From NCBI GenBank assembly GCA_021851735.1, contig JAJZCD010000001.1, forward strand, positions 1 to 35,077: DNA of 35,077 nucleotides, read 5' to 3'. Shown here one piece after another: positions 1 to 7,568 of this stretch (position 1 is its first letter; every line of letters begins with the position of its first letter). The stretch is from a bacterium (GTDB lineage: Bacteria > Patescibacteriota > Saccharimonadia > Saccharimonadales > UBA4665). The notes below the pieces were generated by a model that had not been told where the DNA came from, made no database searches, and saw nothing but the letters and a program-made list of their open reading frames with translations. Position numbers and translations under genes: made by a program.

Positions 1-424
1 GAAAAACGTATGTAGCCACGGTAATTAAATACTGGTTACTCTGTAAGAACCAAACGTTTACGATTCATTGGCTGGGCTCCGTTCAGACTGCCCTACGGAA
101 GATGTACAATCCAATGCATGATTTCCTTTATATTAACGTCGCAAAATATACATTGTGCGACATCTTGTGTAGGCATCAAATATGCTCCCCTCCGATTGAC
201 TTGTAACGAAGTATGATCGCCTATCGAGCCATCTTCCGTGGAAGTCTGTCCTGTTTGATTGCACCTGCCCTTCGGATATGTCTATAGCCTCGTTCGAGTG
301 GTCGTTATGTACTTTTATGGTCACTGAGCATGTTCATAAATTGTGTAGGTGCTGGAATATTCTTGTTCGCAAAACGTTCACATAATTTGTATCACATCAA
401 ACGTGATGCTGATCCCCTCTAGAC
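1..424. other. Left-edge stretch without a convincing gene
   Basis: No supported gene is seen here. A 63-codon minus-strand frame (133-324) opens with GTG and has no clear ribosome site, so it is not called. A weak interrupted hairpin (around 391-413, ATCA/TGAT arms) lies just past the stop of the following minus-strand gene and could help end its transcript, but it has no U-tract. Confidence 0.4.
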
Positions 425-1453
425 CTATTCGGCTAGTTCGTAGGTTGCTTTTGCTACTCGTTTAAACTGTGGTTTGCTCTGTAGGTTGAGGAGTATGGTA
501 GTCTCTTTAACGAACCGGCTCTTGAGCACGCGTTTAACTATCTCGTCGCGATGTAGTGGCTCCCCTGCTTCGCGCAGAACCTCGCTGATAATGTCAGCAA
601 CTGTGCCCTTTTTATATCCCCATTCGCGCAGAGCGTATATGCCGCGGCCGATTAGTACGAAGCGTTTGTCTTTAATGAGTTCATTATGGATGGCCTGTGT
701 GGTGACGTCTTTACGCTTAAAATCACTTTCCTTGATCGATTCGGCAATCTCGTTGAAGTGCATGTGCTTACCATTCTCAGCCAATATGACATAGATCTTA
801 TCGCGAATGTTCTTGGGATTGACGGTCGGCCACTTTACAAGGCCCCAACGTCCATTTAGGGTAGCGAGTTGCTTACTGGTGCTAGCAAGGGCTGCTGTAT
901 ACATGTCATTTGGCATGCCTGCCATCTTAGTGACTTCTTGGGTCTTAATGGGCTTGCCTGCTTCGCTGATAGTCTTGACTAGCTTGGCAACCTCTGTCTT
1001 GATGGCTGCTTGGTCATGAATATCTGTGTTGCCAACGCTTTGATAAAAGTTGTCATCGTCGGGGATAGTACTAATGCCAGGCGCTAGCTCAGCCAGGAAC
1101 GCTAGGCGAGACTGATCAGTGCGTGTATTCTCCGCAGTGAGTCTGTCGCCGAGGGTAGTGATGCGGGCAGTCTCCCCCGCTTCTTCTACGGCGGCAAGCA
1201 GTGTAGCTGCCGTCTCTGCCATGTGGGGCAAGTTAGTACTCGTACTACGCAAGCGGGTCATTACAGTCTTTTCGAGCTGACGGACGCGCTCGCGGGTAAT
1301 GCCTAGCAGTTCACCGATCTGTTCAAGCGTCTCTTTACGGTCAAATAGACCATAGCGGCGAGCGATAATCTCGCGCTCGCGCTCGCGCTCAATGCTCGTC
1401 AGGATATCCTGGACGATGTTCTCTGTATTTATCATCGGCTTTTCTGTAGTCAT
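425..1453 (-). CDS. Sigma-70 region 4-like / HARE-HTH DNA-binding regulator
   Basis: A 342-residue protein that combines DNA-binding modules. Residues about 22-70 form a sigma-70 region 4-type helix-turn-helix (IGELLGITRERVRQLEK), the part that reads -35 elements. Residues about 214-277 form a HARE-HTH winged helix as in RNA polymerase delta subunit, ending in GRGIYALREWGY. Residues 283-340 look like a further winged helix. No sigma region 2 is present, so it cannot melt a promoter as a full sigma factor would; a role as an RNA polymerase-associated or promoter-binding regulator is inferred. The ATG start is supported by AGAGGG five bases upstream and by a strong promoter just before it. It is transcribed alone, convergent with nothing on the left edge. 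Proteins of this architecture occur in Patescibacteria; the exact target is unknown. Confidence 0.8.
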   Translation of the reverse strand: MTTEKPMINTENIVQDILTSIEREREREIIARRYGLFDRKETLEQIGELLGITRERVRQLEKTVMTRLRSTSTNLPHMAETAATLLAAVEEAGETARITTLGDRLTAENTRTDQSRLAFLAELAPGISTIPDDDNFYQSVGNTDIHDQAAIKTEVAKLVKTISEAGKPIKTQEVTKMAGMPNDMYTAALASTSKQLATLNGRWGLVKWPTVNPKNIRDKIYVILAENGKHMHFNEIAESIKESDFKRKDVTTQAIHNELIKDKRFVLIGRGIYALREWGYKKGTVADIISEVLREAGEPLHRDEIVKRVLKSRFVKETTILLNLQSKPQFKRVAKATYELAE

Positions 1454-1464
1454 TAGTTCCCTCT

Positions 1465-1493
1465 ACTATAAAACTATTACTGTTATAAGTCAA
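1465..1493 (-). promoter_or_regulatory. Sigma-70 promoter of the sigma-r4/HARE gene
   Basis: On the minus strand TTGACT (1488-1493) and TATAGT (1465-1470) are separated by exactly 17 bases. The -10 hexamer ends 11 bases before the ATG at 1453, so the predicted leader is only about 4-5 nt even though an AGAGGG ribosome-site-like motif lies within that gap. Confidence 0.7.
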
Positions 1494-1632
1494 TACCCTC
1501 GCCCATCTATAGTAATATAGTAGCATAAAATAAGCGATTATGACTACTTTGTGTTGTAGAAACTAACTATGCAACAACTTGTATATCGAGCAAAAGATGC
1601 AGGAGCTGACCTGTCGTTATTACGTAGGTAAG

Positions 1633-3927
1633 CTATTTACTAATACGACGACGAAAAGGTCTTTTTTTAGTGGCTGGAGTGGCTTCTAATATGGATTTTG
1701 CCTGCTCGTGAGTAATGGATTTGGGATCGGTGTCTTTTGGAATCTTGGCGTTCTTCTTGCCGTCAGTAATGTATGGTCCGAATCGGCCATTGAGCACCTT
1801 TACTCCATCACCAAAGTCAGCGATATTCTTCTCTGCTTCGGTTTTTAGCTTCGCTGTGTATAGCTTACGTGCTTCATCCAGTGTGATAGTATGCGGGTCA
1901 AGTGGTTTAATGCTTACGAACAGTTTGTCGACTACTATGTATGGCCCAAATCGGCCTATGTTGGCTTTGATTTCCTTCCCATCATTAGTGTGCCCCACGA
2001 GACGTGGTAGCTTGAACATTTCGAGCGCCTCATCAAACGTAACGGTCTCTATCTTGCGACCCGTTGGCAGGGGGGCGAATTCTGGCTTAGGTTCGTCGCC
2101 CTGCTCTCCTCGTTGGAGCATAGGGCCAAATCTGCCAAACCGAGCGTAGACAGGCTGGCCTGTTTTAGGGTCATTGCCAAGATGTCGGGCTTGAGTGGCC
2201 TCAGCGCGGGATATGCTGGCGCTATTATCAACAAGTTTGTGAAATGATGTATAAAAATCGCGCAGTACTGTTACGCGCTGTTTTTTGGCGAGTGCAATTT
2301 GGTCAAGCTCTTCCTCGATTTCTTTTGTAAACCCGTAATCCATGACCTCCGTGAAGTGTTTAACTAAAAAATCAGTGACGACTTTGCCTGTGTCTGTTGG
2401 GAATAACTTGTTAGTGTCTCGACCGTACATGAATGGTTCGTTTGTCTCTGTGATAACTCCTTGCTCTAGCCGAAGCTTCTGAACAGTTTTCTTGATGCCC
2501 TCCAAGTCGCCACGTTCAACATAACCACGAGTTTGAATAGTATTGATAGTGCTTGCATATGTACTTGGACGGCCAATACCCATTTCTTCAAGCTGCCTTA
2601 CTAGTGTAGCTTCAGTGTAGCGGGCTGGTCCTCGCGAGAGGTTTTCTAATGCTTCTGCAGCTTGTAGCGCGAGTGTTTCGTTCTGAGAAAGTACAGGTAA
2701 TAATGTGTCGTCGCTACTGCGTCCATATACCTTCAAAAAGCCATCAAATATGACAGCTTGGCCTTTAGCAGTTAGGCTTTCGGCGCTGCTTGAGGCAGTA
2801 ATAGTTACGGTGGTGTTCTCAAGCTGGGCTGAGGCCATCTGGCTAGCAAGTGTTCGTCGCCAGATAAGGTTGTAGAGCTTCTTTTGTTGTTCGTCAGCGC
2901 CTGCGAATTCTATGTGGACATTAGTCGGGCGAATCGCCTCGTGCGCCTCTTGGGCGCTTACGCTTTTACTTTTATACGTGCGGAGGTGGTGGTATTTTAC
3001 GCCGTATGTTGTCGTAATAAAATCACCCATGGCGCCCAGGGCCTGCTTGCTGAGGTTCAATGAGTCGGTGCGCATATACGTAATGTGCCCTGACTCATAT
3101 AAGCGCTGTGCGAGCTGCATGGTGTTGCGTGGACTGTATCCGAGCTTGCTACTAGCCTCTTGTTGCAGTGTGCTGGTTGTAAACGGTGCGCCTGGCTTTC
3201 GAGTACCAGGTTTCTTGGCTATGCTTGATACGGTAAAAGTACTACTTTTGTAGGCTTCCAGAACTACCCGTATTTCATCGACGTTTGCAAATTTTCTACT
3301 GCTCGTTGCTGGCAATATAGTACCATCAGGTAATATAAAATCGGCGGTAAGCTTAAACGTGCTTTCTGGTACGTGTGCATCAATTTGAGCTTCTCTTTCT
3401 ACGACTAGGCGTACAGCGACACTTTGTACACGTCCAGCGCTGAGGCCGGCACGGACTTTACGCCATAACACCGGGCTAAGTTCAAAGCCTACTAAGTAAT
3501 CAAGGGATTGCCGAGCCTGCTGAGCTTCGACTAAGTGCATATCTATGGTGCGAGGGTTTTTGACCGCCTCATCAAGTGCATTTTTGGTAATCTCGTGGAA
3601 AACAATGCGTTTAGTGGTTTTAGGGTCAAGTTTAAGCACCTCTGCTACATGCCAGGCAATAGCCTCTCCTTCGCGGTCTTCATCACTGGCGAGCAGTACA
3701 TCCGTAGATGATTTTGCAGCTGCTTTTAGCTCAGCTATCACTTTCTTTTTGTCCGGGTCAACTTCAAATTTTGGCTTAAAGTCGTTTGTGACGTCAATGC
3801 TACCATTTTTGCTGGGCAGTCCCCGAATATGACCGATGGAACTCTTAACTACGTAGTCACTACCGAGGTATTTCTCGATAGTTTTAGCTTTTGCCGGTGA
3901 CTCTACGATAACTAGGTGTTTTGTCAT
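1633..3927 (-). CDS. topA: DNA topoisomerase I (type IA)
   Basis: A 764-residue type IA topoisomerase that relaxes negatively supercoiled DNA behind polymerases. The Toprim domain starts at once (HLVIVESPAKAKTIEKYLG), with the acidic metal-binding motif DEDREGE at 82-88. The catalytic tyrosine is Y284 in GHITYMRTDSL. The GRVQSVAVRLVVERE segment (165-179) is the conserved active-site helix region. The C-terminus carries no CxxC zinc fingers; instead it has three RFGP-centred repeats (RFGRFGPML, GRFGPYIVVD, GRFGPYITDG), as in the zinc-free group of bacterial TopA, and ends in a basic tail KKRPFRRRISK that probably touches DNA. Length is normal for the family. The ATG start gives the canonical N-terminus. 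A -10-like TAAATA lies 9 bases upstream of it on the minus strand. Confidence 0.97.
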   Translation of the reverse strand: MTKHLVIVESPAKAKTIEKYLGSDYVVKSSIGHIRGLPSKNGSIDVTNDFKPKFEVDPDKKKVIAELKAAAKSSTDVLLASDEDREGEAIAWHVAEVLKLDPKTTKRIVFHEITKNALDEAVKNPRTIDMHLVEAQQARQSLDYLVGFELSPVLWRKVRAGLSAGRVQSVAVRLVVEREAQIDAHVPESTFKLTADFILPDGTILPATSSRKFANVDEIRVVLEAYKSSTFTVSSIAKKPGTRKPGAPFTTSTLQQEASSKLGYSPRNTMQLAQRLYESGHITYMRTDSLNLSKQALGAMGDFITTTYGVKYHHLRTYKSKSVSAQEAHEAIRPTNVHIEFAGADEQQKKLYNLIWRRTLASQMASAQLENTTVTITASSSAESLTAKGQAVIFDGFLKVYGRSSDDTLLPVLSQNETLALQAAEALENLSRGPARYTEATLVRQLEEMGIGRPSTYASTINTIQTRGYVERGDLEGIKKTVQKLRLEQGVITETNEPFMYGRDTNKLFPTDTGKVVTDFLVKHFTEVMDYGFTKEIEEELDQIALAKKQRVTVLRDFYTSFHKLVDNSASISRAEATQARHLGNDPKTGQPVYARFGRFGPMLQRGEQGDEPKPEFAPLPTGRKIETVTFDEALEMFKLPRLVGHTNDGKEIKANIGRFGPYIVVDKLFVSIKPLDPHTITLDEARKLYTAKLKTEAEKNIADFGDGVKVLNGRFGPYITDGKKNAKIPKDTDPKSITHEQAKSILEATPATKKRPFRRRISK

Positions 3928-4245
3928 TATGCTGCTTATTTAAGGATAAGTATTTAGTAAGTATAGCGCGTTTTGTACTGTATGCAGTTGGTGATTACCG
4001 CAGAAGGTACGTGTTTGAAGCCTTATTAGCTACGGACTTCGTTATACGCATATCGTACTATTCAATATGTCCCGTTTGTACGTTTGTATGGCTACCTTAC
4101 ACAACTGTATGGTAGACGTTTAGCATACAGGGCGTAATCTTAACGCAAAGCGTTGTATAAATGCAAGTATAATTGTAATTTTGAGTGGCAGATCATAGAT
4201 ATGCCAATGTCAACTTGTGGATATGAGCCCGTTTGGCGGGTGTGT
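3928..4245. other. Intergenic region
   Basis: No gene is supported; a 64-codon plus-strand frame (3921-4115) overlaps the topA start and looks random. A short CCCG/CGGG hairpin (4228-4240) sits just past the stop of the small minus-strand membrane protein gene and may mark its transcript end, although there is no U-run. Confidence 0.4.
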
Positions 4246-4416
4246 TTACAAGTAATTTTTGGCGATTTTATAGGCTGCCCAGATACCGACTAGCGAGCCA
4301 ATTAGGCTGCCGAGTATGCTCCAGCCACCGAACCAGTTGCCATGGTCTGGCATCGCACCTAACCAGCTACCGACGGTACCGCCAATCGTTATTCCAATCC
4401 AGATTGCTGTTTTCAT
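4246..4416 (-). CDS. Small glycine-rich two-helix membrane protein
   Basis: A 56-residue protein made of two hydrophobic segments (about 3-20 and 33-50) joined by a short polar loop containing GAMPDHGNWFG. Both helices are rich in small residues (GITIGGTVGSW; SILGSLIGSLVG), a glycine-zipper-like pattern that packs helices tightly, loosely reminiscent of GlsB/YeaQ-type membrane proteins, although family membership is not established. An upstream in-frame start would add 51 mostly polar residues of random look. The internal ATG at 4416 is preferred because a TACAAT -10 hexamer lies only 7 bases upstream, which would give a leaderless message. It stands alone between topA and the non-coding RNA. 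Function unknown. Confidence 0.55.
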   Translation of the reverse strand: MKTAIWIGITIGGTVGSWLGAMPDHGNWFGGWSILGSLIGSLVGIWAAYKIAKNYL

Positions 4417-4423
4417 ACTGCGT

Positions 4424-4429
4424 ATTGTA
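4424..4429 (-). promoter_or_regulatory. -10 box for leaderless small membrane protein
   Basis: TACAAT on the minus strand ends 7 bases before the ATG at 4416, so transcription should start at or within a base or two of the start codon. No good -35 is seen. Confidence 0.45.
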
Positions 4430-4688
4430 CCAGCAGTGGCGTGGTTTATCTCTTCAGGTTGCCTTGAGGCGTAACATTGCATGTTTGTTCCGCGAACTAG
4501 CCAGTAGTGTCCGCCTAAATATCTATTGATCACGGCAATGCAAGTGTTGTGTCGTAGTGACCATCCCAAAATGCGCCTCGCTCGTCAGATGTTCGATTCA
4601 GGTCTTGGCGGCGGTATACGCGGGATAAGTATAAGAGCTATGATGCATTGTAAGGTTTTTTACTTTAATACAATTTTATGCAAAAGTA

Positions 4689-4717
4689 TTGACATAATGG
4701 AATGTTTTTGCTAGAAT
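4689..4717 (+). promoter_or_regulatory. Strong sigma-70 promoter of the structured RNA
   Basis: TTGACA (4689-4694), 17-base spacer, TAGAAT (4712-4717). This is the best match to the consensus in the window. Start of transcription is expected near 4724. No open reading frame follows it on the plus strand before the terminator. Confidence 0.85.
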
Positions 4718-4723
4718 AGCAAC

Positions 4724-5151
4724 CTGTAAGTCGTGGAAACACCACTTACGTACCTTATATCCCCCATTCTAACATTTGTTAGATTGTTTTAGAGCTAAAG
4801 ATAAGTTGTTACCCTCCACTTCTCTCTTGAGGCTTCCACAGAATAGTGCACACTCAGATAATTCGTTTATTGGAATCACACTACTCTGTGGAAGTCTCAT
4901 ACCGGCATTGCCGGGCTCTAAAACAAACTAACCCCTTTAACGAGAAGTTTACAGCCTTACGAGACTGTAAATGTCCCGTGAGCGAGTCTAAATGATTCCC
5001 GCCTCAAAAGTGGGAGACACACATCATTAGAATATAGATGCTGATGTTTCGCTTCCGCGGTGGGTTGAAGGGTGGAGGGAGATAAGCTATCTCGGCTTAT
5101 CTCCATAAAAAGACCTGCGAGCGGTGCCCACCCCCTCTCGCAGGTCTTTTT
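4724..5151 (+). ncRNA. Unassigned structured non-coding RNA, about 430 nt
   Basis: A free-standing RNA gene with its own strong promoter and terminator, opposed to pth. Visible pairings: a short 5' hairpin near 4728-4750; a 12-bp perfect stem 4784-4795 with 4915-4926 (TTGTTTTAGAGC with its complement); inside it a 20-bp stem 4829-4848 with 4879-4898 (one G-U, one A-C mismatch) and a 5-bp hairpin 4902-4914 (CCGGC/GCCGG); then 4948-4954/4965-4971 (TTTACAG/CTGTAAA); nested 4991-5002/5010-5028; a perfect 10-bp hairpin 5078-5104; and the terminator. A long-range 8-bp match (CCCTCCAC 4811-4818 with GTGGAGGG 5073-5080) may close the whole fold. I looked for RNase P RNA, tmRNA and SRP RNA signatures and found none. 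The 4784-4926 part (closing stem, asymmetric bubble with a small 3'-side hairpin, long terminal stem) resembles the plan of 6S RNA, but that is only an architectural likeness. Confidence 0.75.
5107..5151 (+). terminator. Bidirectional intrinsic terminator
   Basis: A 15-bp perfect stem (5107-5121 with 5137-5151) whose arms begin with AAAAA and end with TTTTT, so it works as a rho-independent terminator in both directions: for the plus-strand RNA and for pth on the minus strand, whose stop lies at 5188. Confidence 0.85.
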
Positions 5152-5187
5152 ATATATAGATGTAGAAAATTTGTCTGTCGTGCGGCC

Positions 5188-5823
5188 CTATAAAAAGCTG
5201 CGGGTTTCGGCGGTAAATGGTGCCCCAAAGACGTACTCGCTTAATATGGCATTAACCTCGCGTATGCAGGCTGGCAACTTTTCCTGTTCGGTTTTAGTAA
5301 AATTTTGTAACACGAAATCTGCTGTATCCATTTGTTCTGGTGTTTTGGGACCGATGCCAACGCGAACACGAGCGTAGTCTTCATTAATGTGCTTGCTAAT
5401 GCTTTTTATGCCGTTGTTACCTGCGGAGCTGCCGCCAACACGTAGGCGAATCTGACCGAAGTTGACATCAAGATCGTCGTGTACGACCACGGTCTGCGTA
5501 TTATTAAGTTTATAAAAGTGCTGCACTGCCTGTACCGCTTCACCGCTGAGATTCATAAATGTCTGCGGTTTACATAAAATCACACGTGTGTCACTTAGTG
5601 TAGCTTGGGTAAGTGCACACCTGAGGTCTTTTTTGTTTGTCCATGGTTCAAAGTCGTTTTTACGAGCGAGCATGTCCAGGCACATAAATCCAACGTTGTG
5701 TCGATTACCGGCGTATTCTTCTCCGGGATTACCTAACCCTACGATAAGTAAGTTTTTGTGTAAACTAAGGGTGCTGTAGTGCAGCGGGTTACTCATTTGT
5801 GGTCGTTTTGCAAATAATGCCAT
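5188..5823 (-). CDS. pth: Peptidyl-tRNA hydrolase
   Basis: A 211-residue cytoplasmic esterase that frees tRNA from prematurely released peptidyl-tRNA. The family motif GLGNPGEEYAGNRHNVGF is complete: N32, catalytic H42, then MNLSGEAV with N91, HDDLD with D116, and GGSSAGNNGIKS with N136/N137, which match the E. coli active-site set N10, H20, N68, D93 and N114. The N-terminus has about 22 extra residues before the first strand. A second Met (residue 10) is possible, but TACACT at 5830-5835 ends 6 bases before the first ATG and favours the long form as a leaderless message. It shares its terminator with the opposing non-coding RNA and lies about 80 bases downstream of der. Confidence 0.95.
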   Translation of the reverse strand: MALFAKRPQMSNPLHYSTLSLHKNLLIVGLGNPGEEYAGNRHNVGFMCLDMLARKNDFEPWTNKKDLRCALTQATLSDTRVILCKPQTFMNLSGEAVQAVQHFYKLNNTQTVVVHDDLDVNFGQIRLRVGGSSAGNNGIKSISKHINEDYARVRVGIGPKTPEQMDTADFVLQNFTKTEQEKLPACIREVNAILSEYVFGAPFTAETRSFL

Positions 5824-5829
5824 TACTCT

Positions 5830-5835
5830 AGTGTA
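5830..5835 (-). promoter_or_regulatory. -10 box for leaderless pth
   Basis: TACACT ends 6 bases before the pth ATG at 5823. A TTCACG hexamer 16 bases farther upstream is a fair -35. No ribosome site fits in the gap. Confidence 0.5.
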
Positions 5836-5903
5836 CCTTACTTGTTGCTATCGTGAATTTTTTTCAAACTTAGACGTTATCGGTGACGGTGGGGCTAATA
5901 TTT

Positions 5904-7487
5904 TCACCGTGATGATTTTTTGCGGACGATGGAACGCTGTACATCGGAACGGTCAGCTTTGGTAGGGCTGTTCCCGTGTTTGTGGCCGATATGTTTTTCA
6001 ATAAACCACAGCTGTAATGCGGTACCGGTAAAGTTGAAACGTTGGCGTAGCTCTCGCTCCATATAGCGGCGATAGCTCCAGTGGATGAACTTAGTATGGG
6101 CGCCAAAGATTTTGAAGGCTGGCGTGGGGTTATCATCTTCTTGTACCATGTAGTTGAGTTTGGGATTGCGGTTCTTGAGGCCAGCTGGCGGGTGTTTAGT
6201 GATGACCATACCGAGCCAGTCATTGAGGGCTCGAGTTGTGATTCGTGTTTTGCGTACTGCTGTTATTTGTAGGGCCAGGTCGAATAGTTTGGTGACATTC
6301 TGGCCGCTGATTGAACTAGTAAAAATTAGTGGCGCCCACGGCACAAAATCATAGTCGTTGGTGATGCGCGCGGCAAGTGCGTCGCGTGCAAAGGCGGTAC
6401 GTTCTATAGTGCCCTGCTCGGTGTAATGGATGGCTTTGGCTCGACGCTTTTTTTCGCTTTTACTGATTTTTTCGGCCGCTATGTCATCCGCCTTGGCGGC
6501 AAGTTTTGCTTCAATCTTAGCGCCGCGAGCTTCAACGGCGCCAATTGCTTCGTTGTCCCATTTACTGACAACTAGAACTAGTCCCTTGCCCGCATCCTTG
6601 GCCATGCCGGCAATTTTTTGATCCAGCCCTACCCCTAGTTCGTTGACGTCCATGAGCAAAAAACAGATGTCGGATTGTTCAATGGCGCTTAAGGTACGTA
6701 GGACGCTGAAGTGTTCAATACCGGTACCGATCTTGCCACTACGGCGGATGCCAGCGGTGTCCATTAGCTCAATCTCTTGTCCTTCGTAACGTATGACGGC
6801 ACGGTTGATATCACGGGTAGTCCCTGCTCGATCGGCGACAATCGCTTGTTGTTTTTTTGCGAGTGAGTTGAATAGGGCGCTTTTCCCGACGTTGGGGCGG
6901 CCTAGTAGGGCTATGCGGATGCGATCAACGTTTTCAGTTAGAGCTGCTTTGGGGATCTGTTCTGTTAGGGCGTAAAGCAATTCACGAATGCCGCGGCGTT
7001 GCGTAGCGGATGTGTAAACAATAGCTTTGATACCTAGCCGTTGGAATGCATCAAGGTCATGGCCACGGGCTTTGTCAACTTTATTAACGATTAGGAATAC
7101 AGGCTTTCTGCTTTTGAGTGCTAGTTTTGCGACGCGACGGTCTTCTTCCGTAATGGGTACGTCGGCTTCTACGACGACCCATATAACATCGGCACTGTCA
7201 GCCGCCTGTATGATCTGTTCCTGTATGGTGAATTCGAATGCGTCAGTAGCATCTTTCATGCCAGCTGTATCAACAAGCCAGAAGTCATAACGGTCGTCGG
7301 GTTTTTTATTGCCAGTGCCATTATTTGGTGAAACTAAAATAGACGCTTTTGCAGTGATGCTGTCACGAGTGGTCCCCGCTTCGCGTGCAACGATTGCCTC
7401 GCGTCGTTCTAGGATTGCATTAAATAAGCTGGACTTGCCAACGTTAGCACGTCCGACTATCGCGACAATAGGTAATTTCTTGTACAT
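5904..7487 (-). CDS. der: Ribosome biogenesis GTPase Der (EngA)
   Basis: A 527-residue double GTPase that acts in assembly of the 50S subunit. First G domain: GRANVGKS (12-19), DTAG (73-76), NKVD (135-138). Second G domain: GRPNVGKS (196-203), DTAG (243-246), and a G4 motif read as SKWD (308-311) where NKWD is usual. The C-terminal KH-like domain follows (TRALNDWL, then NYMVQ and HWSYRRYMERELR). The protein is longer than the typical 440-490 residues because about 45-50 Lys/Ala-rich residues are inserted between the second G4 and G5 motifs (about 315-375). The ATG start begins four residues before the first beta strand. TATACT (7496-7501) and TTGTCA (7519-7524), 17 bases apart, lie directly upstream. 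Confidence 0.96.
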   Translation of the reverse strand: MYKKLPIVAIVGRANVGKSSLFNAILERREAIVAREAGTTRDSITAKASILVSPNNGTGNKKPDDRYDFWLVDTAGMKDATDAFEFTIQEQIIQAADSADVIWVVVEADVPITEEDRRVAKLALKSRKPVFLIVNKVDKARGHDLDAFQRLGIKAIVYTSATQRRGIRELLYALTEQIPKAALTENVDRIRIALLGRPNVGKSALFNSLAKKQQAIVADRAGTTRDINRAVIRYEGQEIELMDTAGIRRSGKIGTGIEHFSVLRTLSAIEQSDICFLLMDVNELGVGLDQKIAGMAKDAGKGLVLVVSKWDNEAIGAVEARGAKIEAKLAAKADDIAAEKISKSEKKRRAKAIHYTEQGTIERTAFARDALAARITNDYDFVPWAPLIFTSSISGQNVTKLFDLALQITAVRKTRITTRALNDWLGMVITKHPPAGLKNRNPKLNYMVQEDDNPTPAFKIFGAHTKFIHWSYRRYMERELRQRFNFTGTALQLWFIEKHIGHKHGNSPTKADRSDVQRSIVRKKSSR

Positions 7488-7495
7488 TTGATAGT

Positions 7496-7524
7496 AGTAT
7501 AACAGAGGTAAAATATATTGACAA
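7496..7524 (-). promoter_or_regulatory. Promoter of der with near-zero leader
   Basis: TTGTCA (7519-7524) and TATACT (7496-7501) are 17 bases apart on the minus strand, and the -10 ends 8 bases before the ATG at 7487. The predicted transcript begins at or next to the start codon. Confidence 0.6.
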
Positions 7525-7568
7525 TGTTATACAAAAGTTCTCTTGTTATTTTCACCTTTTGCACCCTT

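Noticed and set aside
133-324. 63-codon minus-strand frame
   Set aside because: GTG start, no ribosome site or -10 box at the usual distance, and no recognisable protein.
3921-4115. 64-codon plus-strand frame overlapping the topA start
   Set aside because: Composition looks random, and it overlaps the start and upstream region of topA.
4590-4600. GTTCGATTC-like string suggesting a tRNA T loop
   Set aside because: No matching T stem, anticodon arm or acceptor stem can be drawn around it.
4786-4797. GTTTTAGAGCTA, identical to the start of type II CRISPR repeats
   Set aside because: Its complement GCTCTAAAAC at 4915-4924 makes it the arm of a hairpin; there is one copy, no spacers and no cas genes.
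4689-5151. Identification of the RNA as RNase P RNA or tmRNA from its size
   Set aside because: The RNase P core (GAGGAAAGTC, ACAGAA and similar) is not present, and there is no tRNA-like end or tag frame for tmRNA.
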